Assembly: GCF_000757885.1 (NCBI RefSeq)
Contig: NZ_JQCR01000002.1
Coordinates: 1,364,001 to 1,428,000 of the forward strand
Direction: 5' to 3'
Source: Paenibacillus wynnii
Lineage (GTDB): Bacteria > Bacillota > Bacilli > Paenibacillales > Paenibacillaceae
Length of the DNA: 64,000 nt
Notes under the pieces: generated by a model
Databases searched by the model: none
What the model was told of the DNA's origin: nothing
What the model saw: the letters and a program-made list of their open reading frames with translations, nothing else
Part shown: piece by piece, positions 52,855 to 60,575 of the stretch
Numbering within the stretch: the first letter of the stretch is position 1
Layout: every line of letters begins with the position of its first letter
Translations under genes and position numbers: made by a program

Positions 52855-52885
52855 GAGATCTTAGATCTCGGGGTGTGTTTTTTTA
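52855..52885 (+). terminator. Riboswitch-associated terminator
   Basis: GAGATC-TTA-GATCTC followed by a T-rich tract. Wobble pairing of TTTT (52851-52854) with GGGG (52870-52873) would extend the stem and compete with aptamer P1, so ligand binding could weaken termination; the sign of control is not certain. Confidence 0.75.
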
Positions 52886-52962
52886 TTTTTCAACATTACA
52901 ATCTTGTATGGCGGCTTGATAGTTTTGGATAGTGAATAATCAAAAAAAGCGGTGATTGACTT

Positions 52963-54093
52963 ATGGTGAGCATAACCCTCCAGAAAAAAAACAAAATTTT
53001 GAATAGGTGGGTACTTTATCTCTTTTGGTTGATGGCCGGGCTTATCCTTATTGCCGGGTTAATCTTCCACCTGTTGGCAAGCGAGGTAGCGAATAAGGAA
53101 TCTGAGGCTATCTTTCTACCTACCATATTAGTTTCAACTACAGCCTTTGGGATATCTTTATTACTTGCTGAATTGGCACTGCGTTATATCAAAGTTAATC
53201 TAGATTTCATCCTCATCTCACTTGGATTTGTGTTTGCCATTGTAGTTATGCTCACCTTCGGCACTCGAATTAATGGATTGTACATCGCACTCGACATTCC
53301 TATCATCATTTCTATTCTTTATTTTAGACGCTCTAGGCTTTGGTTTGCTTCTGTCATGTCTTTGATTTGTTATTTTATTTTGTATAGCTTTGTAGAAACG
53401 TTGCGCCAGCAAGTCATGATTTATGACTTATTTACGATCATGGGTATGATTATGGGTACGAGCCTTATTGGGGAAATGATACTGCGAAGAGGTGTGGAGC
53501 TTATAGCTGCTCTGGAACGTGCCGTACGTTCTGAAGTAGAGGCGTTCGCCGATTCAATTGCCGTTGAGAATCAATCGAAATATGATCATTTGACGGGTCT
53601 TACCAATTATGTAACTTTCCAAGACTACATGGTCTCTCTTATTGAGCAGCATGAGCGTTACGGGCTTCCTTTATGTCTTGCTGTAATGGATCTTGATAAT
53701 TTCAAGAACATTAACGATACGTACGGCCATTGTGAGGGAGACATGGTGCTACGTGAGACAGCTCAGCTATTACTTGCTGCAATCTCCAGTGAAGATGTTG
53801 CGGTACGCTACGGTGGAGAGGAGTTCGTGCTCATCCTGACAGGGAAAACAATAGATCAAAGCCTTCAACTGCTAGAACAAATTCGAGTACAAGTATCTCA
53901 ACTGCGTTTGGGCTCTATTGATAATCATAAGATAACAGTAAGTATGGGTATCGTTCAATATCAGAGGGGTATGGGAAAGGATGATCTGTTCAGATCAGCG
54001 GACGCTCTGATGTACGAAGCTAAGCGGACGGGTAAGAATCGTATTCAAGTCCTTTGGAATGGAGTGTCGGGTTATGATCAGAATTTTTCTTAA
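52963..54093 (+). CDS. Membrane diguanylate cyclase 1
   Basis: A 376-residue protein with about six membrane segments in residues 15-175 and a C-terminal GGDEF domain. The domain has DHLTGLTNYVTFQ, DLDNFKNINDTYGH (metal and guanine contacts), GHCEGD (Asp that favours GTP) and the active site RYGGEEF (284-288). It makes c-di-GMP from two GTP. The RxxD inhibitory site is absent: the four residues at that place are SSED. Transcription passes the riboswitch upstream, so product feedback may act on the mRNA instead. The membrane part resembles no sensor I know. Confidence 0.92.
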   Translation: MVSITLQKKNKILNRWVLYLFWLMAGLILIAGLIFHLLASEVANKESEAIFLPTILVSTTAFGISLLLAELALRYIKVNLDFILISLGFVFAIVVMLTFGTRINGLYIALDIPIIISILYFRRSRLWFASVMSLICYFILYSFVETLRQQVMIYDLFTIMGMIMGTSLIGEMILRRGVELIAALERAVRSEVEAFADSIAVENQSKYDHLTGLTNYVTFQDYMVSLIEQHERYGLPLCLAVMDLDNFKNINDTYGHCEGDMVLRETAQLLLAAISSEDVAVRYGGEEFVLILTGKTIDQSLQLLEQIRVQVSQLRLGSIDNHKITVSMGIVQYQRGMGKDDLFRSADALMYEAKRTGKNRIQVLWNGVSGYDQNFS

Positions 54094-55159
54094 TACCTCT
54101 CAGAAGTTAAGTGATTGGAATCGTAAAATAAGAACGTTATATTGGCTGGTTGGACTATTAATGTTCTTAGCTACTATTGGAACATGGCCTTTCGCCATAC
54201 AACAACATTCTACGATCCATCACCTATTGAAATACATTTTACTTCAAAATGGCATTCTACTCGGGATTTTATTGCTAGCTGAGCTTGTCTATCATCTCGA
54301 TAAGCGGTGGCAGGATTATGCAATCATCTCCATCGGTTCCGGATTCGCTGCATTGATTCAAGCGATGGCCCCAATCGATGTCTCGGGCGTCCAAATTGTG
54401 GTTGTTCTGCCCATTCTCTCCTCCGTCCTCTACTTTCAATATCGAAAAGTGTTATTCGCATGTTTCAGTACATTGTTGCCATATCTGGCCATTATGCTCT
54501 TCAATCCTTCTTACAGGTTTGAGTTGCCCATGTATCAAAAGGCTGTGGGATACAGCTTAATACTATTTATAACACTAGCCAGTCTCGGAATCGTATATCG
54601 TGGGCTTAAAATTATAAACGGTGAAAAAGCGGCACTAATGAATGAGGAGAAACACCGTATTCAGAAGAAAGTTAATGATGAAGTCTCAAGCAAAGATGCC
54701 CTGACTGGTCTTAACAATCATAGATGCTTCCAACAACGTCTACGCGCAGAAATGGATAGTGTACGGGATTATCCCCTGCACCTGGCCTTAATAGATATCG
54801 ATAATTTCAAGCAGGTAAACGATAAATATGGACATTTAACAGGTGATACGGTTATTCGAAGAATAGGAGAAGTATTGAGAGAGCAATCGAATAGCAACTG
54901 CTTCGCTGCACGCTATGGCGGCGAGGAGTTCGCCGTTATCATTAGTGGACTGAACTCCCTGCAGACCGTGGAATGGCTCGAAGGGCTTCGCACCCAAGTG
55001 GAGCAAGCCGTTATTGAGGAGCTCCGCGGCCATAATATCACCATTAGTATTGGCTGCCATCTTTTAAATGAAACTGAGGATCGTGATCTCTTGTTTCGTC
55101 AAGCTGATGCAGCACTGTACCGGGCTAAACGTAACGGTAAGAATCAAGTGGCTTGGTAA
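54074..55159 (+). CDS. Membrane diguanylate cyclase 2
   Basis: A 361-residue paralogue of the previous gene with the same plan: about six membrane segments, a short coiled-coil linker (EEKHRIQKKVNDEV) and a GGDEF domain (DALTGLNNHRCFQQR; DIDNFKQVNDKYGH; GHLTGD; RYGGEEF 282-286). The RxxD site is again missing (NSNC). It begins 20 bases inside the first cyclase gene; GGAG lies upstream of ATG 54074. The pair probably arose by tandem duplication and is controlled together by the riboswitch. Confidence 0.92.
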   Translation: MIRIFLNTSQKLSDWNRKIRTLYWLVGLLMFLATIGTWPFAIQQHSTIHHLLKYILLQNGILLGILLLAELVYHLDKRWQDYAIISIGSGFAALIQAMAPIDVSGVQIVVVLPILSSVLYFQYRKVLFACFSTLLPYLAIMLFNPSYRFELPMYQKAVGYSLILFITLASLGIVYRGLKIINGEKAALMNEEKHRIQKKVNDEVSSKDALTGLNNHRCFQQRLRAEMDSVRDYPLHLALIDIDNFKQVNDKYGHLTGDTVIRRIGEVLREQSNSNCFAARYGGEEFAVIISGLNSLQTVEWLEGLRTQVEQAVIEELRGHNITISIGCHLLNETEDRDLLFRQADAALYRAKRNGKNQVAW

Positions 55160-55163
55160 GAAC

Positions 55164-56699
55164 TTACTTTGCACTATCCTGCAAGGAAGGCACAGAACTA
55201 CGCAATCCCCAGGAAATCAGCAAAGAGAGCAGTGCAATAACGGCCATAACGATAAACAGCAAATGAAGCCCACCCTCCAGGGCCGAATGCAGGCTTTGTC
55301 TAACAGCGGACGGCAGACTACTACCTTCCTGCGGGTTAAGGAGCTTGTTGATATCATCACCCGTGACTTGGGATCCAGGCTGATTCTTCAGCAGTCTATC
55401 TATATTGAAGTTCAGCCATGAACCAAATATGGCGACCCCGATGGTCTGTCCCAAAGACCTTGTGAACGTATTTAATGCCGTCGATGAACCCCGTAATTCA
55501 TGCCCGACTGAGGATTGAGCAATAATGGTAAAGACAGTGGAAACATACCCAAAACCTATACCGCAAATAAACATGAGACACAGCAAGAAAATCTGTGAGG
55601 AGCCTTCCGACATAAAAGTCAGACCCACCGCGCCAATAGAGATCATAGCCAAACCGAGCATAGCTGTTCTTCGGGAGCCGGATCGGAGAATCATGCGTCC
55701 CCCGGCAATCGAGCCGAACATCCAGCCCACAGACATAGGAGCTAGAAGCAACCCTGAGAGTGCCGCACTTTTACCAGATACACCCTGTACCCATAGCGGC
55801 ACGTATGTAGAGAGACCGATAATTAATGTGCTAACAAGCAGATTGGCCCCCGTAGAAACAGCAATATTACGAATTGAGAACAATCCCAGCGGCAACATGG
55901 GCTCAGAGGCCTTAAGCTCTACTCTTAGAAACACTACCAGCAGCAACACAGACGCTGACAATATCATAACTAACAGCGGAGATGACCAGGCAAGGCTTTG
56001 TCCCCCGACGGTCAGCCCAAAGAGCAGGGCTCCCATACCTGAAGCAAACAGCAATGCGCCTGCAATATCAATTTTTGTCTTGCGGCGAACTTTATTTTCC
56101 TTGAGATAGCGGGATATAAACAGAATGGATAGAAGACCAAACGGCAAATTAAATACAAATACCCAACGCCAGCTTAAATAATCGACCACATAACCACCCA
56201 GAAGTGGACCTACGAGTGAAGAAATCCCCCAGACGGAGCTTAACATTCCCTGAGTCTTAGCCCTCTCCTGGATACTATAAATATCGCCGATAATGGTGAA
56301 GGTCATAGGAATAAGTGCCCCGGCTCCAAGCCCTTGAATCGCACGGAAAATAATCAGTTGTTCCATACTCTGTGAAATCCCACATAGCAAAGATCCCAAT
56401 AAAAAAACAATTGTACCGCCGATAAATACAGGTTTGCGGCCGAAGAGGTCACTGATTTTTCCGAATATAGGTGTTGTAATGGCCATAGCCAGCAAATAGG
56501 CCGTAAAAATCCAGCTAAGCCACTGTACCCCCTGAAAATCGCCAACTATCGCAGGTCCCGCGGGACCCGTAACCGTTCCTTCAATCGCGGCTAGAAAAGT
56601 AGCCAATAATACTCCAATTAAAATAAGATTACGTTCTTTAGCACCCGGTGACGTCAAGATTCCAAATCCTCTCTTATAACATTTAATTCTGCCATCCAT
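55164..56699 (-). CDS. DHA2-family MFS efflux transporter (EmrB/QacA type)
   Basis: A 511-residue transporter with about 14 membrane segments. It has AAIEGTVTGPAGPAIVGD in helix 1, the loop motif GKISDLFGRKPVF, and the antiporter motif GISSLVGPLLGGYVVDYLSWRW. It would export drugs or toxic compounds. Its start lies 17 bases inside the GNAT gene, so the two form an operon; a paired acetyltransferase and pump suggest a detoxification unit, as inference. It converges with the cyclase genes with only 4 bp between the ends. Confidence 0.93.
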   Translation of the reverse strand: MDGRIKCYKRGFGILTSPGAKERNLILIGVLLATFLAAIEGTVTGPAGPAIVGDFQGVQWLSWIFTAYLLAMAITTPIFGKISDLFGRKPVFIGGTIVFLLGSLLCGISQSMEQLIIFRAIQGLGAGALIPMTFTIIGDIYSIQERAKTQGMLSSVWGISSLVGPLLGGYVVDYLSWRWVFVFNLPFGLLSILFISRYLKENKVRRKTKIDIAGALLFASGMGALLFGLTVGGQSLAWSSPLLVMILSASVLLLVVFLRVELKASEPMLPLGLFSIRNIAVSTGANLLVSTLIIGLSTYVPLWVQGVSGKSAALSGLLLAPMSVGWMFGSIAGGRMILRSGSRRTAMLGLAMISIGAVGLTFMSEGSSQIFLLCLMFICGIGFGYVSTVFTIIAQSSVGHELRGSSTALNTFTRSLGQTIGVAIFGSWLNFNIDRLLKNQPGSQVTGDDINKLLNPQEGSSLPSAVRQSLHSALEGGLHLLFIVMAVIALLSLLISWGLRSSVPSLQDSAK

Positions 56700-57276
56700 C
56701 CGTGTTCAATAGCGAATACATAGCAACATCCTGAAAGCCCGCTTCCGTATGACGGTATTGGCGAAGTATTCCCTCCTGCGTGAATCCAAGCTTAGTAAAC
56801 AGCTTTGCTGCACGTGCATTACCCGGATGGCATATTACCTCTATCCGATTAAGCCCCATGCTTTCAAAACCAAACTTTAGCAAGAGCCTCAGCGCCTCAC
56901 TCATGTATCCGTTACCCCAAAACTCAGGCCGTAATTCACACCCTAGCTCACCTCGATAAGCACCCTCAAGCTGCCAGTTATTAAAACCGCAGCTCCCGAT
57001 TACTGTACCCTCAGGCAAGACGATACTAAAGCGGAGGCTCTCATTCTCCTGCGCCAATTCCAACAATCTGACTATCAGTTCCCGAGTCTCAGTAACCGAA
57101 GACAATATGGGAGTCCCCAGCCAATGGGATACCTCAGGATGAGACCAACAGTGAAATAACGCTTCCGCATCATCCAGAGAAATGGCCCTAAGCAATAATC
57201 TCTGTCCATTCAATACAGGTACATAGCCATTGCTCAAAATACATCCGCCCCTTTCCATAACCCATACATTATACAT
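56683..57276 (-). CDS. GNAT acetyltransferase, RimJ/RimL type
   Basis: About 197 residues. LNGQRLLLRAISLDDAEALF at the N-terminus and the acetyl-CoA motif ELRPEFWGNGYMSEALRLLLKFGF, with NRIEVICHPGNARAAKLFTKLGF after it, fit the RimJ/RimL group that modifies ribosomal protein N-termini, antibiotics or other amines. The start is uncertain: the frame opens at 57276, but a TTG at 57237 preceded by GGGGCGG gives a more typical N-terminus. It is coupled to the DHA2 pump. Confidence 0.88.
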   Translation of the reverse strand: MYNVWVMERGGCILSNGYVPVLNGQRLLLRAISLDDAEALFHCWSHPEVSHWLGTPILSSVTETRELIVRLLELAQENESLRFSIVLPEGTVIGSCGFNNWQLEGAYRGELGCELRPEFWGNGYMSEALRLLLKFGFESMGLNRIEVICHPGNARAAKLFTKLGFTQEGILRQYRHTEAGFQDVAMYSLLNTDGWQN

Positions 57277-57335
57277 TAAAAACAGCGCTTGTACCGGGCA
57301 GTATAATCACCACCCGCTACAAACGCTGTTATTTT
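57277..57335 (-). terminator. Terminator of the small gene at 57346
   Basis: AACAGCGCTTGTA pairs with TACAAACGCTGTT across a long loop; on the minus strand TTTTTAATG follows. Confidence 0.75.
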
Positions 57336-57345
57336 AGAAAGCCTA

Positions 57346-57645
57346 TTACTTTGTTGTTCCGGCAGCTTTCAACGGCTTTAGCACACCGGTGCTAAGTACT
57401 TGAAGTTTCGTCTGTATGTCCTTGAATTCCTCAATACCAGTACGGGTAATACTGTAAGCATCATTGTGTGCAGTTAAGAAATTCCCTTGTGTCAGCCGCT
57501 CCAACTCCTGCTTCACTTCCCGTTCTGCTACACGGTATCCCAAACTCTCTAATTCAGGCTGCATATCCGTTACCGTCAGGTCTTTCTCATGGGCAAAATA
57601 TAGCATGTGAATTCCCATAAACAAATTCTGTATATCGGCGCGCAT
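57346..57645 (-). CDS. Small protein, possible winged helix, function unknown
   Basis: A 99-residue soluble protein (IQNLFMGIHMLYFAHEKDLTVTDMQPELES ... REVKQELERLTQGNFLTAHNDAYSITRTG in parts). The order helix, helix, EVKQELERLTQ helix and the hairpin FLTAHNDAYSIT looks like a winged helix, so it may bind DNA, but I do not recognise a family. AAGGAG precedes the ATG. It is single and has its own terminator. Confidence 0.75.
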   Translation of the reverse strand: MRADIQNLFMGIHMLYFAHEKDLTVTDMQPELESLGYRVAEREVKQELERLTQGNFLTAHNDAYSITRTGIEEFKDIQTKLQVLSTGVLKPLKAAGTTK

Positions 57646-57855
57646 GTCTCACTCCTTCTGGCCAAAAGCCTTCGGTATCTTAATCATCATTACCCTTCGC
57701 TGCTGGCCTGGAAACATGGTGTAAGTTCAATACCCCTCTTCCATTGGGTAACTATCTTATATTAACCTTGTTAACTCTTGACGTAGCTTGTAAGCTGTAC
57801 TATGTTGTAAATTACAGTTAAGATACTGAGTCAACTTACAGAAAGGTGATGCTTC

Positions 57856-58335
57856 ATGTTTCAGGCTATGCCTTATGATAGTACACGCAGCGAGCGGTTT
57901 GAATCGGTTCTAACCCAGCTGGTGGCACTTATTCAAGATGAACCCAATTCCATAGCCAATCTGGCTAATGCTTCGGCCCTTCTCAAATACTCTTTACCGG
58001 ATACAAATTGGGCCGGCTTCTATTTATACGATGGCAACGAGCTCGTGCTTGGACCGTTCCAAGGACTTCCTGCCTGTATCCGTATACCACTGAACCGCGG
58101 TGTGTGTGGAACAGCAGCCTCTGAACGGCGTACGCTTGTGGTAGGAGATGTTCATGCATTCCCAGGTCATATTGCTTGTGATGCTGCATCTAACAGTGAG
58201 ATTGTTGTGCCTTTAATTAAGGACGATCGCCTCTTAGGTGTACTGGATATTGACAGTCCAATTAAGCACCGCTTCGATGATGAGGAGCGTCGTTTCCTGG
58301 AGCGTTTTGCCGCCATTATTGCGGAGGTTATTTAA
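57856..58335 (+). CDS. msrC: Free methionine-(R)-sulfoxide reductase (GAF domain)
   Basis: A 159-residue GAF-domain enzyme. The three Cys of this family are all present: GLPACIRI, NRGVCGTAA and GHIACDAAS, within the typical WAGFYLYDGNELVLGPFQG and SEIVVPL surroundings. It reduces free methionine-R-sulfoxide and needs thioredoxin. AAAGGTGAT precedes the ATG. A promoter-like TTGACG and TATGTT with 17-base spacing lies about 60 bp upstream. Yeast and Bacillus (YtsP) homologues have the same length. Confidence 0.93.
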   Translation: MFQAMPYDSTRSERFESVLTQLVALIQDEPNSIANLANASALLKYSLPDTNWAGFYLYDGNELVLGPFQGLPACIRIPLNRGVCGTAASERRTLVVGDVHAFPGHIACDAASNSEIVVPLIKDDRLLGVLDIDSPIKHRFDDEERRFLERFAAIIAEVI

Positions 58336-58394
58336 CCTATATAAGATGAACTTAAGATATTAACCTAAGGCTCAGGCGTCACTACCGTGAAGAT

Positions 58395-58515
58395 TTGGAC
58401 TTCCGGCCGCTGTTGTATCCAGATTTCTATGATTTAACCCGCTTTTAGCGGTTGAAATCCGGATACAAAGGCGGTCGCTATCGCTCCTACAGTTCCAAAT
58501 TTCCCTCCCTCTGTA
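58395..58515 (+). repeat. Structured dispersed repeat, copy 3 (diverged)
   Basis: The stem TGTATCC-A-GATTTC (58414-58427) pairs with GAAATC-C-GGATACA (58454-58467); the outer part differs from the CTCC/GGAG of copies 1 and 2 on both strands. The loop keeps TAGCGGT; the downstream partner is GTCGCTA, which pairs with two G-T wobbles. It lies 60 bp after msrC. Confidence 0.6.
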
Positions 58516-58559
58516 TTAATCATTTTCCTTTCAAATGCTCGCTCATTCGCAGGATATCT

Positions 58560-58895
58560 TTCTGCTAATCAGATGAGGAAGAGCGTGAGGCCGGTTAAAG
58601 CCTTCTCTCCTCCTTGTCAGAGGGCATACGGGAACAAGGGAGGGGTTATTTCCCTGGTTTCACGATATGTAGGAGCTGGATCCACTCGATCCCTGGAGGT
58701 TTTCCCTCCCATGACTCAACGGGTCTATGCCCTTTCATTCCTTCGTTACACCTGTCCAGGGAGTGGAGGCCGGTTATGCTTTAGGTAGCGGGTCTGGGCC
58801 CTTATGGAAATTTAATCCGGCCTTCGGTACGCTCCTTTTAGTTAGCGATCCTGCAAATGAGCCAATCCTTGCGAAAAAATTAACGTCGATAAATC
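58560..58895 (-). ncRNA. Structured non-coding end of IS110 element, candidate bridge RNA
   Basis: About 335 bases directly 3' of the transposase gene without a coding frame but with strong fold potential: CCACT-CCCTGGA pairs with TCCAGGG-AGTGG across an 85-base segment (58682-58766), and GGCCGG/CCGGCC repeats occur on both sides. IS110-family elements encode a guide (bridge or seek) RNA in a non-coding end; in the IS1111 group it lies downstream of the transposase, as here. Exact RNA ends are not known. Confidence 0.45.
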
Positions 58896-60179
58896 TTAAG
58901 CTGCCAGTGGGGCGGGGTTAGCGACCTTTGGATCAAAGGAACGCTCCTGTCGGACTAGACCTACAATGATGCGGCAGAGCTTTCCGATTAACTTGAAAAT
59001 GGAAGCCATGGGCTTCATCTTCTTTTGTTTCACATTATGCTCATGCCAAGCCCGAAAGGCAGGGTTTTGGGAGACTAGAGAGATGACACCCAGGTAGAGG
59101 TGTTTACGTAGTTGGGGCCTTCCTCGTCCAGTGATCTTGACTTGGCCCTGGTATTTACCAGAACTCTTCTCTGCCAAATTTAGACCGGCCTGAGAAAGAA
59201 TTTGGTTACCATGGGTATAGGTTTTCAGATTTCCCGTTCCCGCCAATAAGGCCGCAATACAAATCGTGCCTAGACCTTGAATCGAACGGAGCCGTTGGGT
59301 CAATTCAGGAATCTCCTCCAGTAGTTTGATCAGTTCCTTTTGCATCTCTCCTATCCGCTGTTCTAGCCGAAGATAATCGGCTACTAGATTCGCAAGTTGG
59401 CGCCGTTCTTCTTCCTGACACGTCGTACGCCCTACAGAGCGACGTGCAGCTGCCAGCAGCTCCGCCGCCTTTTGCAGGGCGCGGGAACCACCCACTCGCT
59501 TCATAAAAGGCTTCCAGCCTGCAATCATCTTCTCCGAGTCCAGATTCTTGATATCCCTTGGCAGAGGGAAGGCTTGCAGGGTAGCTAGCGAACGGGGTAC
59601 GGTCCAATCTTTAAACACGGTGGTGTACTCCGGAAAACTCACATCCAGCCAGCGTGTAATACGGTTTTTGATGATGACTAGGTCTTTCATACAAATTTCC
59701 CGATAATTCATGGATACACGTAAACGTTGGAAGACTTCGGGCGTTCGCGGCAAATCGGTATAGTACCCTCGGGAGACCACATCGGCGATCACTAAAGCGT
59801 CTTTCATATCACTTTTGGAGGGAGAGTTATCCCGATTTTCTTTATTACGCTTGGTCGTTGCCGGGTTGACCAATACGACATCAATGGACTCCGCAAGAAG
59901 CCAATCCGCCAGGTGGAACCAGTAGTGTCCCGTAGGCTCCATTCCAACCAAGACATTGTTTAGACGATGAGTGGATTGAAGGTGCTCCAGCCACTGCTGG
60001 AACCGGATAAAGCCTTCCTTGGAGTCAGCAAACTTCAAAGGTTTCCCTATTTCGATTCCACGATAATTGACAGCTCGAGCCACATGAATTTCTTTAGCAA
60101 TATCTACACCGATGACCACGTGTTTAGGTGTAATCCTTTCGATCTGTTGATTTTGTTTATTTCTTTGTTTAAACTCCAT
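58896..60179 (-). CDS. IS110-family DEDD transposase
   Basis: A 427-residue recombinase. The N-terminal RuvC-like DEDD domain shows VVIGVDIAKEIHVA (Asp26), VGMEPTGHYW (Glu) and KSDMKDALVIADV (two Asp). The C-terminal Transposase_20 domain reads IQGLGTICIAALLAGTG ... ILSQAGLNLAEKSSGKYQGQ ... GRPQLRKHLY, with the Ser expected to attack DNA in this region. ATG 60179 follows GGGAGG; the open frame extends to 60227 without similarity. It is uninterrupted and may be active. Confidence 0.93.
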   Translation of the reverse strand: MEFKQRNKQNQQIERITPKHVVIGVDIAKEIHVARAVNYRGIEIGKPLKFADSKEGFIRFQQWLEHLQSTHRLNNVLVGMEPTGHYWFHLADWLLAESIDVVLVNPATTKRNKENRDNSPSKSDMKDALVIADVVSRGYYTDLPRTPEVFQRLRVSMNYREICMKDLVIIKNRITRWLDVSFPEYTTVFKDWTVPRSLATLQAFPLPRDIKNLDSEKMIAGWKPFMKRVGGSRALQKAAELLAAARRSVGRTTCQEEERRQLANLVADYLRLEQRIGEMQKELIKLLEEIPELTQRLRSIQGLGTICIAALLAGTGNLKTYTHGNQILSQAGLNLAEKSSGKYQGQVKITGRGRPQLRKHLYLGVISLVSQNPAFRAWHEHNVKQKKMKPMASIFKLIGKLCRIIVGLVRQERSFDPKVANPAPLAA

Positions 60180-60362
60180 AGTGAGTGTCCTCCCAAGATG
60201 AATTTTGTTAGTCACTGGCCGTGACATGATTCTATCTTACAGAGGCGCTCTTTCTTTTGGCAAACTGCATTTCTTAACGCCAACAGGAATGCTTTCGTTC
60301 CTTTTCGATTTTTGTTACTTTCTTTGTTCAGCTTATATAGCTATTTTGTAATTTTAAGCTTT

Positions 60363-60420
60363 AAAAACAAAAAAACGAGCCAGTCTCCAGGTTATTGGAG
60401 AGTGGCTCGTTTTCGTTTTT
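60363..60420. terminator. Bidirectional terminator, probably that of glgP
   Basis: ACGAGCCA and CTCCA pair with TGGAG and TGGCTCGT; on the minus strand TTTTTTTGTTTTT follows. Confidence 0.9.
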
Positions 60421-60436
60421 GATTGAATGGTTCCCG

Positions 60437-60574
60437 CTGAAACCAGCGGAGAGGACGGAATGATTGCGGAAAAGCGTTAGCGGTCGCCTTTGTCTTCAGA
60501 TGTACACTGCTAAGCGTAATTCAAATACATCTGAAGACAACAGCGATTGGAGAAACGTTCCGTTCGCGTAGCGC
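60437..60574 (-). repeat. Structured dispersed repeat, copy 4
   Basis: Minus-strand copy beginning two bases after the glgP stop codon (GGCGCTACGCGAACGG). The stem is perfect over 15 bp: TTGTCTTCAGATGTA pairs with TACATCTGAAGACAA (60490-60540), with sequence unlike copies 1 and 2 on both strands. Flanking GACCGCTAACGCTTTTCC and CCAATCGCTGT are conserved. The 3' end is CCGCTGGTTTCAGCGG. Confidence 0.7.
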
Positions 60575-60575
60575 C

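Larger units (their letters stand above)
58560..60240 (-). mobile_element. IS110/IS1111-family insertion sequence, ends approximate
   Basis: One intact transposase with a long structured 3' non-coding end and a short 5' part. These elements lack clear terminal inverted repeats and target duplications, so the boundaries given are estimates. GTCAC-TGGCC-GTGAC at 60210-60224 may be a subterminal repeat. The element lies between inverted copies 3 and 4 of the structured repeat. Confidence 0.7.

Noticed and set aside
58573..58921. Small plus-strand frames in the non-coding end of the IS110 element
   Set aside because: They overlap strong inverted repeats, lack ribosome sites and read as low-quality protein; a structured RNA on the minus strand fits better.
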